This document shows positions 16,511 through 25,120 of a stretch of DNA of 33,731 bases, piece after piece; the stretch's first letter is position 1, and each line of letters starts with the position of its first letter. Made by a program: the position numbers and the translations under genes. This DNA comes from Oligoflexia bacterium (GTDB lineage Bacteria > Bdellovibrionota > UBA1018): assembly GCA_903895855.1 (NCBI GenBank), contig CAITVN010000231.1, positions 1 through 33,731 of the forward strand, read 5' to 3'. The notes beneath the pieces are model-generated. The model was given only the letters and a program-made list of their open reading frames with translations. It did not search any database and was not told the origin of the DNA.

Positions 16511-18886
16511 ATGAGACCGGTATCGTCGCTTGAACCTACATTTGTAACGAATCGAACCAGGTTAGCGCTTGTCGTAGCCCAAGTGGTTTCTTGGTCGTGG
16601 CGATCGGTGCTTCTCTCGTTTTTGGGCGCCATTTTTGTGGGGGTTTTTGTTCGGTTAGAATTTGACACTGAAAGTAGAAATCAACTTGATCACATTCGAA
16701 CCGGATTGAAGCAGATGGCTGTTGAAAAACAGCAGCAGCTTTCTGAGTCACTTCGTTTGCAATCAGCGCTTGCAAGAAACCTGATTGAGACAGCCCAGCC
16801 CGTAGTTGGCGGCTCCGGCACTAACCCAGAGTTGCCAAAAATTTCTCTCAATGTGGCAAACTCACCATTTTTGAGTTTGAGAGTTTATCAAAAAGCAGAG
16901 ACTACTTGGAGCTCAACCGTTCAGTGGCAGTCGCCCCTTATTTCGTCTGAAAAATCTGAAAATATCAGTGAGTGGATTGAGAAAGAAAAGCTCATTGTGA
17001 ACAGTCAAGACGTTGAAACGAATATGACTCCGAAGGCAGACGAGCCGGTGAGCGAAGCGGGCAATTTGCAGATTTATTCGCTGATGCCAACGCCTATATT
17101 GATTGTGATTTCACCTTTTGGATCTCTTCGGTTAGCTTACTGGATTCACCCTTCACAATTTAATGCATTGCTAACTTCAAAAAACTTTGAAGCCCAGGCC
17201 TTAGACTCAAGTGGTTCGACTCTCTGGAGTTCGGCCAGCGAAGACATCAAAGACCTATTGCCACGATCTGAATTTGAGAAAATTTCTCGAAAAGTTGGAA
17301 TGGGTGAGCTCGAACGCTCACTTCAGCCTAGTCACGAGCAGCCGCGGCTGATTTTGGGTTATGCTCGAAAAATGATTTCGTCACCTCTCGTTGTTTTGTG
17401 GTCGCGAGTGACTCCGGCTAAGTTCGACTGGGCTTGGGTGCAGGCTCATCCCCAGGCCCCGCGCTGGATGTTGCTCTGGGCCTGGTTAAGCGCAGTGGCA
17501 GGAATGCTTGTCGCTCAGGTTCTTTGGAGCCGAGTGCGTTTGATCGACAAGCAGTATCAAGCAACTCAATCTCGCTTAACAGCTAAAATCTCTCACAACA
17601 CGATTGTTCCAGAAAAGGCAGAAAAACAGGCGCTTTTGGTGCTTCACGGAACGTTCAGGTCAGTTTATGTAAAAATGGAAGATGAGCCTCCCATTCAGTG
17701 GGCCCGAGAACTCGAAGCGGGCTTTCAATTGTTCGAGTTAGTCTCTCAATCTACCGAAGGAAATTTTGAACGACATTTTGGAAATTCTTTTACGATTACC
17801 TGGATTTTTGAAAAAGGTTTTGAAGCCGCCCTCGAGTCTGGGGTGCCCCTTGAACGCTTAAAGTCTGTTTTGTTTTCAATTTTGAGACTTCGAAAATCAA
17901 TAGCGCAAATGAACGAAGCGAGAGTGGCGGCCGGAAGTGATTTGTTGAGAGTCAGTACCGGATTGCAGTTAGGAATGGGTATCGGTTATGGTACGACTGC
18001 TTCGCCTGTTTATGAATGTGCTCGGGCCTTAGATCACAAGGCCGCCCAATTAGGTTATGATTTTTTGGTATCTCACGAATTGATTGATGTCGCGAATCAG
18101 CACTTGCAGTCACATTCTGAGGGGGCTGAGCGCCTTGTTGAATCTTATGGAACAGTCGAATTCTTCACGATTCAGAGATTTATTGAAGACAGTGAGAAAG
18201 TGACAGTTGAAACTCAATTCTCTCGAAACCTCGAAAAGGTCGACGCAGGCACCTCATTTCTTGTTCGACCGTTGGGCAGCAGCAAGGTTGACCAGAATAG
18301 GGTTGATGAGAAAAGGGTTGATGAACTGAAGCCAGTTCCTGACGTTGAACCTGAAATGAGTCAGTTGGTTTCGGCTCCGCTAGCCTGGTATGTTGATAAT
18401 GGAAATTCAGTGATTGGTCCTATCGATCGGGATCAAATTTCGAGACACTTACTCATTCAAGAACTGGATTTCGACAGTTTGTGTTGGCCGGCTGATGAGC
18501 AGCATTCGAGTGGCGCCGAGACGAATCGTGCCCGTGCGATTCCTATTGGAGAAGCCTGTCTTTTCGGAGAAGAGGTGGTTTCTCAAACTCGAAGGTATTT
18601 TGTTTTTGACCATGAACAGTGTCATGGTCCACTCACTTCAGGTTTTTTAAAAACGGCAATGGGCCATCGAGCTTTCTCAGCCGAGGCTCGACTTTGCGAC
18701 TTCAGTACCGTATCGGGTTGGAAACCCTTGTATGAGGATTTTTCGCCCGGATTAATCGTGCCTCCCTCTCATCAGATTGAAAAAGTGGCTTCTTCAAGTA
18801 CTACTTCGGGCACTACTTCAGGCACTACTTCAGGCACTACTGAAGAAGAGGAACGAAAGTCTTCTTCTGGCGAAGGTGTTGCGTAA
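16511..18886 (+). CDS. Two-pass membrane protein: periplasmic domain, pseudo-cyclase, two GYF_2-like domains
   Basis: I know no family with this full layout (791 residues). Membrane segment 1 (about 31-49) and segment 2 (about 318-338) flank a periplasmic region of about 270 residues, the topology of a CHASE-like sensor. The cytoplasmic part (about 370-560) resembles a class III nucleotide cyclase: ALLVLHGTFRSVYVK, RHFGNSFTITWIF and LQLGMGIGYGTTASP align with the usual strand-1, IGD and GIG-HSG segments. The metal-binding aspartates are missing (LHG for FxD, FGN for xGD), so it is probably non-catalytic. Two GYF_2-like domains follow (about 623-680, AWYVDNGNSVIGPIDRDQI; about 695-745, YFVFDHEQCHGPLTSGFL). 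The tail is Ser/Thr/Glu-rich with SGTT repeats. The last 50 bases overlap the convergent next gene. Confidence 0.75.
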   Translation: MRPVSSLEPTFVTNRTRLALVVAQVVSWSWRSVLLSFLGAIFVGVFVRLEFDTESRNQLDHIRTGLKQMAVEKQQQLSESLRLQSALARNLIETAQPVVGGSGTNPELPKISLNVANSPFLSLRVYQKAETTWSSTVQWQSPLISSEKSENISEWIEKEKLIVNSQDVETNMTPKADEPVSEAGNLQIYSLMPTPILIVISPFGSLRLAYWIHPSQFNALLTSKNFEAQALDSSGSTLWSSASEDIKDLLPRSEFEKISRKVGMGELERSLQPSHEQPRLILGYARKMISSPLVVLWSRVTPAKFDWAWVQAHPQAPRWMLLWAWLSAVAGMLVAQVLWSRVRLIDKQYQATQSRLTAKISHNTIVPEKAEKQALLVLHGTFRSVYVKMEDEPPIQWARELEAGFQLFELVSQSTEGNFERHFGNSFTITWIFEKGFEAALESGVPLERLKSVLFSILRLRKSIAQMNEARVAAGSDLLRVSTGLQLGMGIGYGTTASPVYECARALDHKAAQLGYDFLVSHELIDVANQHLQSHSEGAERLVESYGTVEFFTIQRFIEDSEKVTVETQFSRNLEKVDAGTSFLVRPLGSSKVDQNRVDEKRVDELKPVPDVEPEMSQLVSAPLAWYVDNGNSVIGPIDRDQISRHLLIQELDFDSLCWPADEQHSSGAETNRARAIPIGEACLFGEEVVSQTRRYFVFDHEQCHGPLTSGFLKTAMGHRAFSAEARLCDFSTVSGWKPLYEDFSPGLIVPPSHQIEKVASSSTTSGTTSGTTSGTTEEEERKSSSGEGVA
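18800..18841 (+). repeat. 12-bp tandem repeat encoding SGTT units
   Basis: Three copies of ACTACTTCRGGC plus a half copy; the second and third are identical and the first differs at one base. They encode Thr-Thr-Ser-Gly units near the C-terminus of the 791-residue membrane protein. The last few bases lie within the 3' end of the convergent gene on the other strand. In-frame copy-number changes would alter only the tail. Confidence 0.85.
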
Positions 18887-19511
18887 ATTGAGACAGTTCA
18901 ATTAAGTCGGGGTAAAAAACCTGATTGAGCACGACCCTTGAGGCAATAGCGCAAAGAATTCTAGATTTATAATGGTGGGTTTTGGCTTTTAATTGTCCGA
19001 CAACCCAGGTTCTCAGGGCTTCGTGAGGGGCCCCTTGCTCATGTTTCACTTCGAGAGTCCAAGTCATTTCGTCAAACAATCTGGTTAGTTTATGGCTTGA
19101 GTCTGAAATAATCAATAATGTAAGTTTATTTATTTCGTGCTTCTCACTCTCTCTCTCGATCGAGACCACTTCGGCTCTGAGATCAAAGTGTCGGTAAGGC
19201 TTGTCTTTGGGCTCGAGGCCGAGCTCTACGATGGCACCTTTTTCAAGAATTTTACTGGGTGAAACGAATTTAGCGGATTTTCCCAGATGAAACCATTTTG
19301 GCCAAGTTTGAATATCTGAAAGGGCATTTTCTATTCTGGGGGCTTCGGCTTCAGGGCCCTTTGCCTTAGGTGCGTTCACTAAGCGCTCAAAAGTGACCTC
19401 ATAATCGGGCCGAAAAACCAAGGCCACGCAGTAGGTGGTAAAGGCAATTGAAAGCAGGCCTGAAGCAAGGATTAGTGCGGTGAGAGGTTTCTTCAAAATC
19501 AGCGATTTCAT
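18837..19511 (-). CDS. Membrane-anchored SRPBCC-like protein
   Basis: Protein of 224 residues with one hydrophobic N-terminal segment (about 11-33), probably an anchor or uncleaved signal. The following region (FERLVNAP, IQTWPKWFHLGKSAKF, ILEKGAIVELGLEPKD, then a pair of strands and MTWTLEV) has the order typical of SRPBCC/START-like ligand-binding folds (PKWF...W pattern). It may bind a hydrophobic ligand; this is a family-level guess only. The C-terminus is basic and has no catalytic motif. It is divergent from the next pseudouridine synthase by 48 bases, and its last 50 bases overlap the tail of the convergent 791-residue membrane protein. Confidence 0.65.
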   Translation of the reverse strand: MKSLILKKPLTALILASGLLSIAFTTYCVALVFRPDYEVTFERLVNAPKAKGPEAEAPRIENALSDIQTWPKWFHLGKSAKFVSPSKILEKGAIVELGLEPKDKPYRHFDLRAEVVSIERESEKHEINKLTLLIISDSSHKLTRLFDEMTWTLEVKHEQGAPHEALRTWVVGQLKAKTHHYKSRILCAIASRVVLNQVFYPDLIELSQFTQHLRQKKTFVPLLQ

Positions 19512-19559
19512 TTACGCAATCCTTACTGTATAGCCGATTTCAAGGCCAATGAAATTTAC

Positions 19560-20258
19560 ATGAGTGAGCAATCAACAACCAAAATTAGGCAATCTGAAAA
19601 ACCGAAAATAGTCGACTCTACTGAAGGTGCCTTACCGTTGGTCTTTGTCGATAAACCGTTTGGTTGGTTGTCTGTTGATCCCACTCATCGAAAGTCAGAT
19701 GACCTGATTGTGGCCAGGTGGCTCGAAGCTGAATTGGGCCAGAAGGTGTTTCCTTGTCACCGCTTAGATCGTGAGACTAGCGGCGTCATGGTCTTTGCAT
19801 TGAGTGCCGACTCTCATCGTGCTATCAACTCACTGTTTGAAGTCGGAAAAGTGAGAAAAACATACGAAGCTATTTGTCACGGCGCTGTTCCGGCTCCGAT
19901 TTTCAAAGTGAACTCTCCGATTGAAGGAAAGCCTGCAATTACCCGATTTGAAATTCTCGAAACACTTACCGCGTCTTCTCAGCCTCGAGGTGGTCAGTTT
20001 TTTTCTATACAGGCTTGCCCAACAACCGGCCGGCGCCATCAAATTCGAATTCACCTGAAAGAGGCGGGGGCTCCCATCGTTGGTGATGTGAAGTATGGGG
20101 GTCTTGATCGCTTTGGAGTCGAGTTTACCCGCTTTGCTCTTCATGCGAGAAAGATCGAAATTCCTTTGGATGTGAATAAATCCATTCATGTCAAAATCGT
20201 CGAAGTGCCTTTGCCCTTAGATATGCAAAGCTGGAAGAGTCACCTTCGGCATGAGTGA
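19560..20258 (+). CDS. RluA-family RNA pseudouridine synthase
   Basis: Isomerises uridine to pseudouridine in rRNA or tRNA. The catalytic motif HRLDRETSGVMVFA (67-80) contains the nucleophile D70. Other marks are VDKPFGWLSVDP (30-41), RKTYEAICHG and the C-terminal ACPTTGRRHQIRIHLKEAG with GDVKYGG. No S4 RNA-binding domain precedes the catalytic domain, so it is a short RluA-type form (232 residues). The RNA target cannot be read from sequence. The 3' end overlaps the downstream methyltransferase start by 8 bases, so the two are translated together and may act on the same RNA or at the same stage of ribosome assembly. Confidence 0.92.
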   Translation: MSEQSTTKIRQSEKPKIVDSTEGALPLVFVDKPFGWLSVDPTHRKSDDLIVARWLEAELGQKVFPCHRLDRETSGVMVFALSADSHRAINSLFEVGKVRKTYEAICHGAVPAPIFKVNSPIEGKPAITRFEILETLTASSQPRGGQFFSIQACPTTGRRHQIRIHLKEAGAPIVGDVKYGGLDRFGVEFTRFALHARKIEIPLDVNKSIHVKIVEVPLPLDMQSWKSHLRHE

Positions 20259-21282
20259 AAAACTTCAACCCGTAGGTCAGGGCGAACTTTCGTCTGCGTT
20301 AGAAAGCGCATTTCACTTTAGGCGATCGCAAGGTCTATTAGATTCTTTTTTGCTAAAGCAGCGTCCAACCCGATTGTTTCACGGGCTCAATGACCGGTCT
20401 AAAGATTATCGAGTGGGGCTTTCGCCTTTTTCAGTCGATTGTTTTTGGTTCGAAGAAGGCTGCTGCGGCGTTTGGGTAACTTCACATGAAGAGTTGAGTT
20501 CTGATACATTAACTGGAATATCTAGCTACTACCAAGGCCTCGGAGTTAGTTTTGGTGTGGTCACTCATCGCCAGTCGAAATTTGCCTTAGGGCACGAGCC
20601 CGTTAAACCGATCATTTTGTTTGGTGACCCACCGCTAGGTCGAGTTGAGGTTGAAGAGCCCGGTGGTCTTAAATTTTTAGTCGAGTTTCAAGGTGGTCGT
20701 CACCCAGGATTGTTTTTAGATCATTATCCTCTTCGGCAGCGGCTACTTGAAATTTCAAAATCTAAGCGAGTGCTGAATACCTTTTCGTATACGGGAAGCT
20801 TGTCTGTGGCAGCTGCCGTCGGTCAGGCCGCGCAAGTGACGACCGTTGATTTATCAAAGCCTACCATTGAGTGGGCTAAGCAGAACATGCAGTTAAATCT
20901 GGTGAACAACACGAACCACGAGTTCTACGCGGCCGATGTGTTTGAGTTTCTTAAACGTGCTGAAAAAAAGAAAAATCTCTTTGATATTGTCATTCTCGAT
21001 CCGCCCTCGTTTTCTCGAAGCAAGTACGGAACCTTCAGTACCAAGAAAGATCTCGTCAAGCTGCACACGCTAGCCCTACGCGTTTTGCAGCCTGGTGGCA
21101 CGTTGATCAGCTCAATCAACACCGAGAGTGTACCGAGGAGTGAATTTGAAATGCACCTTCAAAAAGCCGTAGCCGAGTTGCACCGAACCCTCGAGATCAT
21201 TGCCCCGATTAGTTTGCCAGGTACTTTTCCGGAGCCCGCCGCTAGGTCTTACCTAAAGGGTTTGATCGCTAAAATCAGCTAA
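20251..21282 (+). CDS. Class I SAM-dependent rRNA methyltransferase (RlmI/RlmK-like)
   Basis: Predicted rRNA base methyltransferase of 343 residues. The C-terminal Rossmann domain has GLFLDHYPLR (153-162), motif I TFSYTGSLSVAAAV (177-190), VDLSKPTIEWAKQN (199-212) and the DPPSF motif (250-254). The ending EPAARSYLKGLIAKI resembles the RlmI family ending. The position where RlmI has its catalytic cysteine (SCS after the DPP motif) reads SSINTES (287-293). This is closer to the RlmK (m7G) sequence, so nitrogen rather than C5 methylation is more likely. The N-terminal 140 residues are less conserved. It is translationally coupled to the upstream pseudouridine synthase. Confidence 0.85.
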   Translation: MSEKLQPVGQGELSSALESAFHFRRSQGLLDSFLLKQRPTRLFHGLNDRSKDYRVGLSPFSVDCFWFEEGCCGVWVTSHEELSSDTLTGISSYYQGLGVSFGVVTHRQSKFALGHEPVKPIILFGDPPLGRVEVEEPGGLKFLVEFQGGRHPGLFLDHYPLRQRLLEISKSKRVLNTFSYTGSLSVAAAVGQAAQVTTVDLSKPTIEWAKQNMQLNLVNNTNHEFYAADVFEFLKRAEKKKNLFDIVILDPPSFSRSKYGTFSTKKDLVKLHTLALRVLQPGGTLISSINTESVPRSEFEMHLQKAVAELHRTLEIIAPISLPGTFPEPAARSYLKGLIAKIS

Positions 21283-21316
21283 AACAAAAGTTGAGCGTTT
21301 ATTCACTAAGAATCTT

Positions 21317-22054
21317 TCAGAAACTGATGTCGCTCGGCAATTCAGACACTATTTCGATGATTGCTTTTGAAACGGGGTGTGGAAAGCTGATGTGATTTGA
21401 ATGCAGAGCTAGGCGTTGGTGTGGCAAGCTTGGGCCACCGTACTTGATGTCACCGACGAGGGGATATCCACGCAATGAGCACTGAACTCGAATCTGGTGC
21501 GAGCGGCCGGTCTCTAGCTCACACTTGAGAAGGGTAATCGCACCGAGTTGTCGGTGTTGGGCTAACCTTTCAATGAAAACATTCATTCGCGCTTCTTGGG
21601 TAGCCTGGGTGGAGTGAGATCGAGGCCCTGTTCGACTAGATTTCGCCTCTGAAACACGATTCGATTTTGAGTCTTTTTCAATTTGGTCGACCCAGACGGT
21701 CTGGGTGAGAGATTCAGAAACGGTACCGACTACCCAAGCTAAATACGATCGATTTAACTGTCCTTCTTGAAGGGCCGCCGATAGGCGCGAAGCTGCCTTT
21801 GAGCGTTTTGCGACGACCATCAGGCCCGAAGTGTTTCTGTCTAAGCGGTGAACCAAGCCGACATAGGGTCGGCCCCAAAGGTTGCGAAAGTAGTCAACAA
21901 TATTTGGCGGTGATTCAATCGAATGAGTCGAGTGCTCTTGAGAAGAGGCCTGGCCATCAAGCGACCCGCCTTGACTGAGCCATCCAGCGGGCTTGTCGAT
22001 GACTACGAGGTGATTGTCTTCATAAAGTAATTCAAGCGAATGAGCGTGCTTCAC
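21317..22054 (-). CDS. RluA-family RNA pseudouridine synthase (second copy)
   Basis: Second uridine-to-pseudouridine isomerase of the RluA group in this cluster, 245 residues. Motifs: LYEDNHLVVIDKPAGWLSQG (10-29), VHRLDRNTSGLMVVAKRSKA (68-87) with nucleophile D72, NRSYLAWVVG, and LETGRSHQIRVQCSLRGYPL followed by GDIKYGG. A polar insert between about 120 and 160 (Ser/Thr/Lys-rich) interrupts the domain compared with compact relatives. It lacks an S4 domain. It is convergent with the methyltransferase, 34 bases apart, and lies 7 bases after the protease gene on the same strand. It is not a close copy of the 19.6-kb synthase, so an independent RNA target is likely. Confidence 0.93.
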   Translation of the reverse strand: MKHAHSLELLYEDNHLVVIDKPAGWLSQGGSLDGQASSQEHSTHSIESPPNIVDYFRNLWGRPYVGLVHRLDRNTSGLMVVAKRSKAASRLSAALQEGQLNRSYLAWVVGTVSESLTQTVWVDQIEKDSKSNRVSEAKSSRTGPRSHSTQATQEARMNVFIERLAQHRQLGAITLLKCELETGRSHQIRVQCSLRGYPLVGDIKYGGPSLPHQRLALHSNHISFPHPVSKAIIEIVSELPSDISF

Positions 22055-22061
22055 CGTAACC

Positions 22062-23012
22062 TCAGTTTACCTCAGGAACGAAAGAAAGTACCTCAGAAAT
22101 TTTCGTCACATCTTCGCCACGGCAATCTTCGTTTGTGCAGTGATAAGAAATTCGGCACGAGTCACCTGGCTTAGTGACAAAGTCTTTCTCGCCTCGAACT
22201 AAAACGCCTTCAATTAGTCCGGTACTGGCGTTAAAAACCGCGCTACCTGAGTTGCCCGTGTAACTATCGGTATTGGCCACGAAGAATCCGGGCTGCGATG
22301 AACTGCGAACTGAGGCTCCTGCCGCAATCTTCGTTGGCAGTCCTGCTGGATGACCAATTAAGACGAGAGGCGTCGCATCTTGTATCGACCCACTGCGGTT
22401 CAATTTCAGCGGAGCATGGCCAGCGACCTTACTTGTGGTTCTAATCAGCGCGAAGTCGGCACCTTCTACTTCATAGGTTCTTGCGACTACTTCTTTACAT
22501 CGGTAGACCTCTGTCGCCGAGACTATCGAACTTTTCTTGTCTGGACTTGATAAATCAAACCCGAAGACAAATGCTGTTTGATCGCAGTCAAATTGGTCTG
22601 CAATGCAGTGACCAGCGGTGAGAATGAGGTCTTCACCGACAAGCGATCCTGAGCAAAACGGCCCGGTCGGTTGTTCAAAAAAGGGTTCTTCTTTGCAGAG
22701 GTTGTACTCTTCGCTAAACTGTTGGGTGCTCAAATTTGCAGTACCGAGAGACTGGTCAATTTCTATGTCTTCGTTACTAAATACGGCAACGGTCGATTTT
22801 GCCAGCGAGTCCCATTTGAGTTCGGGGCCGTTGGCTGTTTTGGTGGCCGCATTGGCCGCCTGGAAGACCTCGATACGGTTGTCGTCGCCGTAGATGACTT
22901 GGGGTCTGTAGCCGGTCACTGGCTTGGCAATAGACTGATGGCCAATGAGAAGCGTTGGTAAAGCGATGATAAGAAACCCAATCGCGTGGTTACAAAATGT
23001 TTCGGTTTTCAT
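22062..23012 (-). CDS. Secreted trypsin-like serine protease
   Basis: Exported S1-family endopeptidase. In numbering from an upstream ATG at 23054, the triad is H149 (LTAGHC), D200 (GADFALIR) and S269 (SYTGNSGSAVF). The GNSGSA form, instead of GDSGGP, and the IGHPAG segment resemble bacterial glutamyl-endopeptidase-like or HtrA-like enzymes without a PDZ domain. Several cysteines (CSGS, GHC, CDQ, CKE, and four near the end) imply disulfides. I chose the ATG at 23012: it gives a signal peptide (MKTETF, hydrophobic core, SIAKPV) and has a G-rich ribosome site (GGGGGG) upstream. The region between signal and domain (about 45-85) may be a propeptide. A role in prey or polymer digestion is a guess. 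Confidence 0.88.
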   Translation of the reverse strand: MKTETFCNHAIGFLIIALPTLLIGHQSIAKPVTGYRPQVIYGDDNRIEVFQAANAATKTANGPELKWDSLAKSTVAVFSNEDIEIDQSLGTANLSTQQFSEEYNLCKEEPFFEQPTGPFCSGSLVGEDLILTAGHCIADQFDCDQTAFVFGFDLSSPDKKSSIVSATEVYRCKEVVARTYEVEGADFALIRTTSKVAGHAPLKLNRSGSIQDATPLVLIGHPAGLPTKIAAGASVRSSSQPGFFVANTDSYTGNSGSAVFNASTGLIEGVLVRGEKDFVTKPGDSCRISYHCTNEDCRGEDVTKISEVLSFVPEVN

Positions 23013-23167
23013 TGGTGGCCCCCCAAAAAACAAAAGGACATCGAACGGACCCAACCTACGCTTTGTCGTGTGGTAATGTCAAGTGACCTGGTCAGTTAAT
23101 CGCTTGATAAACAGTTAAAAAGTTACTTGTTTTTTTGCAGGGTCTAATGCGATTTTCGAGTTCAACG

Positions 23168-23962
23168 ATGAAAACCTATCTCAATTTAATTGATACAGTA
23201 TTGACTGATGGCGTTAAAAAAACCGATCGAACGGGCACCGGTACACTGAGTTTGTTTGGTTATCAGATGCGGTTTGCCCTTGGTCAGGGGTTTCCTTGTG
23301 TCACCACCAAAAAATTGCACCTGAAGTCGATCATTCATGAACTGATTTGGTTTATAAAAGGCGAAACGAATATTCAGTATTTGAAAGAAAATGGCGTTTC
23401 GATCTGGAACGAGTGGGCAGATGCCAACGGCGATTTGGGTCCTGTTTATGGTGCACAGTGGCGTAATTGGAAGGGTTCTGATGGCTCGAGTATCGATCAG
23501 TTGTCAAATGTCATCGCAGAGATTAAAAGCAATCCGGATTCGCGTAGGCTAATTGTGAGCGCCTGGAATGTGGGTGATTTGCCAAAAATGAAACTCCAGC
23601 CGTGTCATGCTTTTTTTCAATTCTATGTGGCTGACGGTAAACTTTCTTGTCAGCTTTACCAAAGGTCGGCCGATGTTTTTCTAGGGGTTCCGTTTAATAT
23701 TGCGTCTTACGCGTTACTGACCCACCTGGTGGCCCAGGTAGCCGGACTTAAGGTGGGTGATTTCGTGCACACGTTGGGTGACGCCCATTTGTACCTAAAT
23801 CACCTTGATCAAGCTAAACTTCAGCTTGCTCGAGACCCAAAGCCACTGCCAGTGCTCATCTTGAATCAATCGATTCAATCGATTTTTGATTTCAAATTTG
23901 AAGACATTGAACTCGTTGGTTACGATCATCATCCGGCGATCAAGGCGCCCGTGGCAGTATGA
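23168..23962 (+). CDS. thyA: Thymidylate synthase
   Basis: Converts dUMP to dTMP with methylene-tetrahydrofolate. The sequence follows Escherichia coli ThyA closely along its whole length: [49 protein letters not shown], the nucleophile segment [20 protein letters not shown], and [13 protein letters not shown] at the end. Starting at ATG 23168 gives 264 residues and puts the nucleophile at C146, both as in Escherichia coli, so I prefer it. An ATG at 23147 has a better-placed AGGG and would add seven residues. The stop overlaps the folA start (ATGA), the classic thyA-folA pair that couples dihydrofolate production and reduction. Confidence 0.97.
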   Translation: MKTYLNLIDTVLTDGVKKTDRTGTGTLSLFGYQMRFALGQGFPCVTTKKLHLKSIIHELIWFIKGETNIQYLKENGVSIWNEWADANGDLGPVYGAQWRNWKGSDGSSIDQLSNVIAEIKSNPDSRRLIVSAWNVGDLPKMKLQPCHAFFQFYVADGKLSCQLYQRSADVFLGVPFNIASYALLTHLVAQVAGLKVGDFVHTLGDAHLYLNHLDQAKLQLARDPKPLPVLILNQSIQSIFDFKFEDIELVGYDHHPAIKAPVAV

Positions 23963-24495
23963 TAGGTCGGGCGAGGGTGTCGATTGTAGCGGCGCAGGCA
24001 TTGAATGGCGTAGTCGGCGCCAACGGTCAATTGCCTTGGCACTTACCCGAAGACCTCAAGCGATTTCGAAAGCTCACGATGGGGCATCCGATGGTGATGG
24101 GCCGAAAAACGTTCGAGTCAATCGGAAAGCCGCTTCCAGGGCGCAGTTCAATCGTCTTAACTCAAGATCGCGGGCCTTTACCTGTTTTTTCGGGCGGTGA
24201 GCTCACGCCTCAGACCCAGCTTTTCTGGGTTCATTCGCTAGATGATGCGCTCGCGAAGGCAAATACGTTGCCAGGGGGCGATACTGAGATTTTTGTCATT
24301 GGGGGGCCGAAAGTGTGGTCTCAGGCGCTTGAGGGGGGGCTGATTGATCGCATTTATTTGACTACGATCGAAAAAGAGTTCGAAGGCGACGTCAAATTTC
24401 CCGATTTTTCAGGTTCTAGATATAAGAAAACCTCTGAAGAAAGCTTCAATTCTTCAGAGGTTCGCTTATTAATACAGATTTTTGATCGTCAGTGA
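23959..24495 (+). CDS. folA: Dihydrofolate reductase
   Basis: NADPH-dependent enzyme that regenerates tetrahydrofolate consumed by ThyA. Motifs: [19 protein letters not shown] (18-36) with the acidic active-site residue D32, [20 protein letters not shown], and FVIGGPKVW for the NADPH-binding glycines. At 178 residues it is slightly longer than Escherichia coli FolA (159). The start overlaps the thyA stop by four bases. The last 25 codons contain a perfect 13-bp inverted repeat that appears to act as the terminator of the convergent HTH gene, so the coding sequence there is under double constraint. The window offers no hint of trimethoprim-resistance changes that I could assert. Confidence 0.96.
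   Translation: MIGRARVSIVAAQALNGVVGANGQLPWHLPEDLKRFRKLTMGHPMVMGRKTFESIGKPLPGRSSIVLTQDRGPLPVFSGGELTPQTQLFWVHSLDDALAKANTLPGGDTEIFVIGGPKVWSQALEGGLIDRIYLTTIEKEFEGDVKFPDFSGSRYKKTSEESFNSSEVRLLIQIFDRQ
24421..24462 (-). terminator. Intrinsic terminator of the HTH gene, embedded in folA
   Basis: A perfect 13-bp stem (arms 24429-24441 and 24450-24462, AACCTCTGAAGAA and its complement) with an 8-base loop. Read on the minus strand the hairpin is followed at once by TTTTCTTATA, a U-rich tract, about 37 bases past the HTH stop codon. On the plus strand the following bases are TCGCTTATTAA, a poorer tract. The whole element lies inside folA codons. Confidence 0.7.
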
Positions 24496-24498
24496 TTA

Positions 24499-24984
24499 TT
24501 AAGAGTTCAAAAGCTTAAGAGCTTCTTTGATGAAGCGCTTACGAGAAGTAGCCGAAGCCACTTGATACTTTTGAATGACTTCTTGTAACTGCGTATCGCG
24601 AGCAGCAGTAGCGAGAGCATTTGCAGTATTCTTCATTTCTTTGAGCACTGCAGGTGCTGCTACTTTACGTCCACGAACGGTTTTCGACGAAACATTCAAA
24701 AGATTTTTGAAGTCTGATCGAATTGCCAAATTCGCAGCCTGAAGCTCGTCTAACGAGATTTTCAAGAAGTTCGCTACATGGGGAAGCTTTTCCCAAGGAA
24801 GCGGAGCACGGCCGTGTTCAATGTTCGAAATGAACTGAACTGAGCAATCACAAGATTTAGCTACATCTGCTAAACCGAGTTTTTTCTCCAGTCTGTGCTT
24901 ACGGATTAAATCACCAAGAGGTCCAAACGATCTGTGGTCATTAGAATGACCTTTGGGGCGTCCACGTTTCATAGTGGAGCTCAT
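24499..24984 (-). CDS. XRE-type helix-turn-helix transcriptional regulator
   Basis: DNA-binding protein of 161 residues. A basic AT-hook-like start (KRGRPKGHS, 6-14) precedes an XRE/Cro-like helix-turn-helix (about 24-85): LGDLIRKHRLEKKLGLADVA, then SVQFISNIEHGRAPLPWEK for the turn and recognition helix, then LPHVANFLKISLDELQAAN. The C-terminal half (about 100-161) is Lys/Ala-rich and helical with no ligand-binding motif, perhaps for oligomerisation. The first ATG (24984) lacks a clear ribosome site. The ATG at 24972 (fifth residue) is preceded by GAGCTC and is an alternative. It is convergent with folA and single-gene, with a long AT-rich upstream region. The target genes are unknown. Confidence 0.85.
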   Translation of the reverse strand: MSSTMKRGRPKGHSNDHRSFGPLGDLIRKHRLEKKLGLADVAKSCDCSVQFISNIEHGRAPLPWEKLPHVANFLKISLDELQAANLAIRSDFKNLLNVSSKTVRGRKVAAPAVLKEMKNTANALATAARDTQLQEVIQKYQVASATSRKRFIKEALKLLNS

Positions 24985-25120
24985 GTAGCGCCAATTTTTT
25001 ATCTTGCCAAGTGTGAAATTTCATTTTGTGCAATTTTTTTATTAATTTGGTGGATTCGGCCTCCCACTTTTAATCAACTCTGTGTACCATAGATATTGTG
25101 TGGAAATAGAAAGAGGCGAA

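Noticed and set aside
23863..23890. Palindromic TTGAATC-AATC-GATTCAA inside thyA
   Set aside because: It lies mid-gene in conserved codons ([10 protein letters not shown]) and no regulator or terminator function is suggested.
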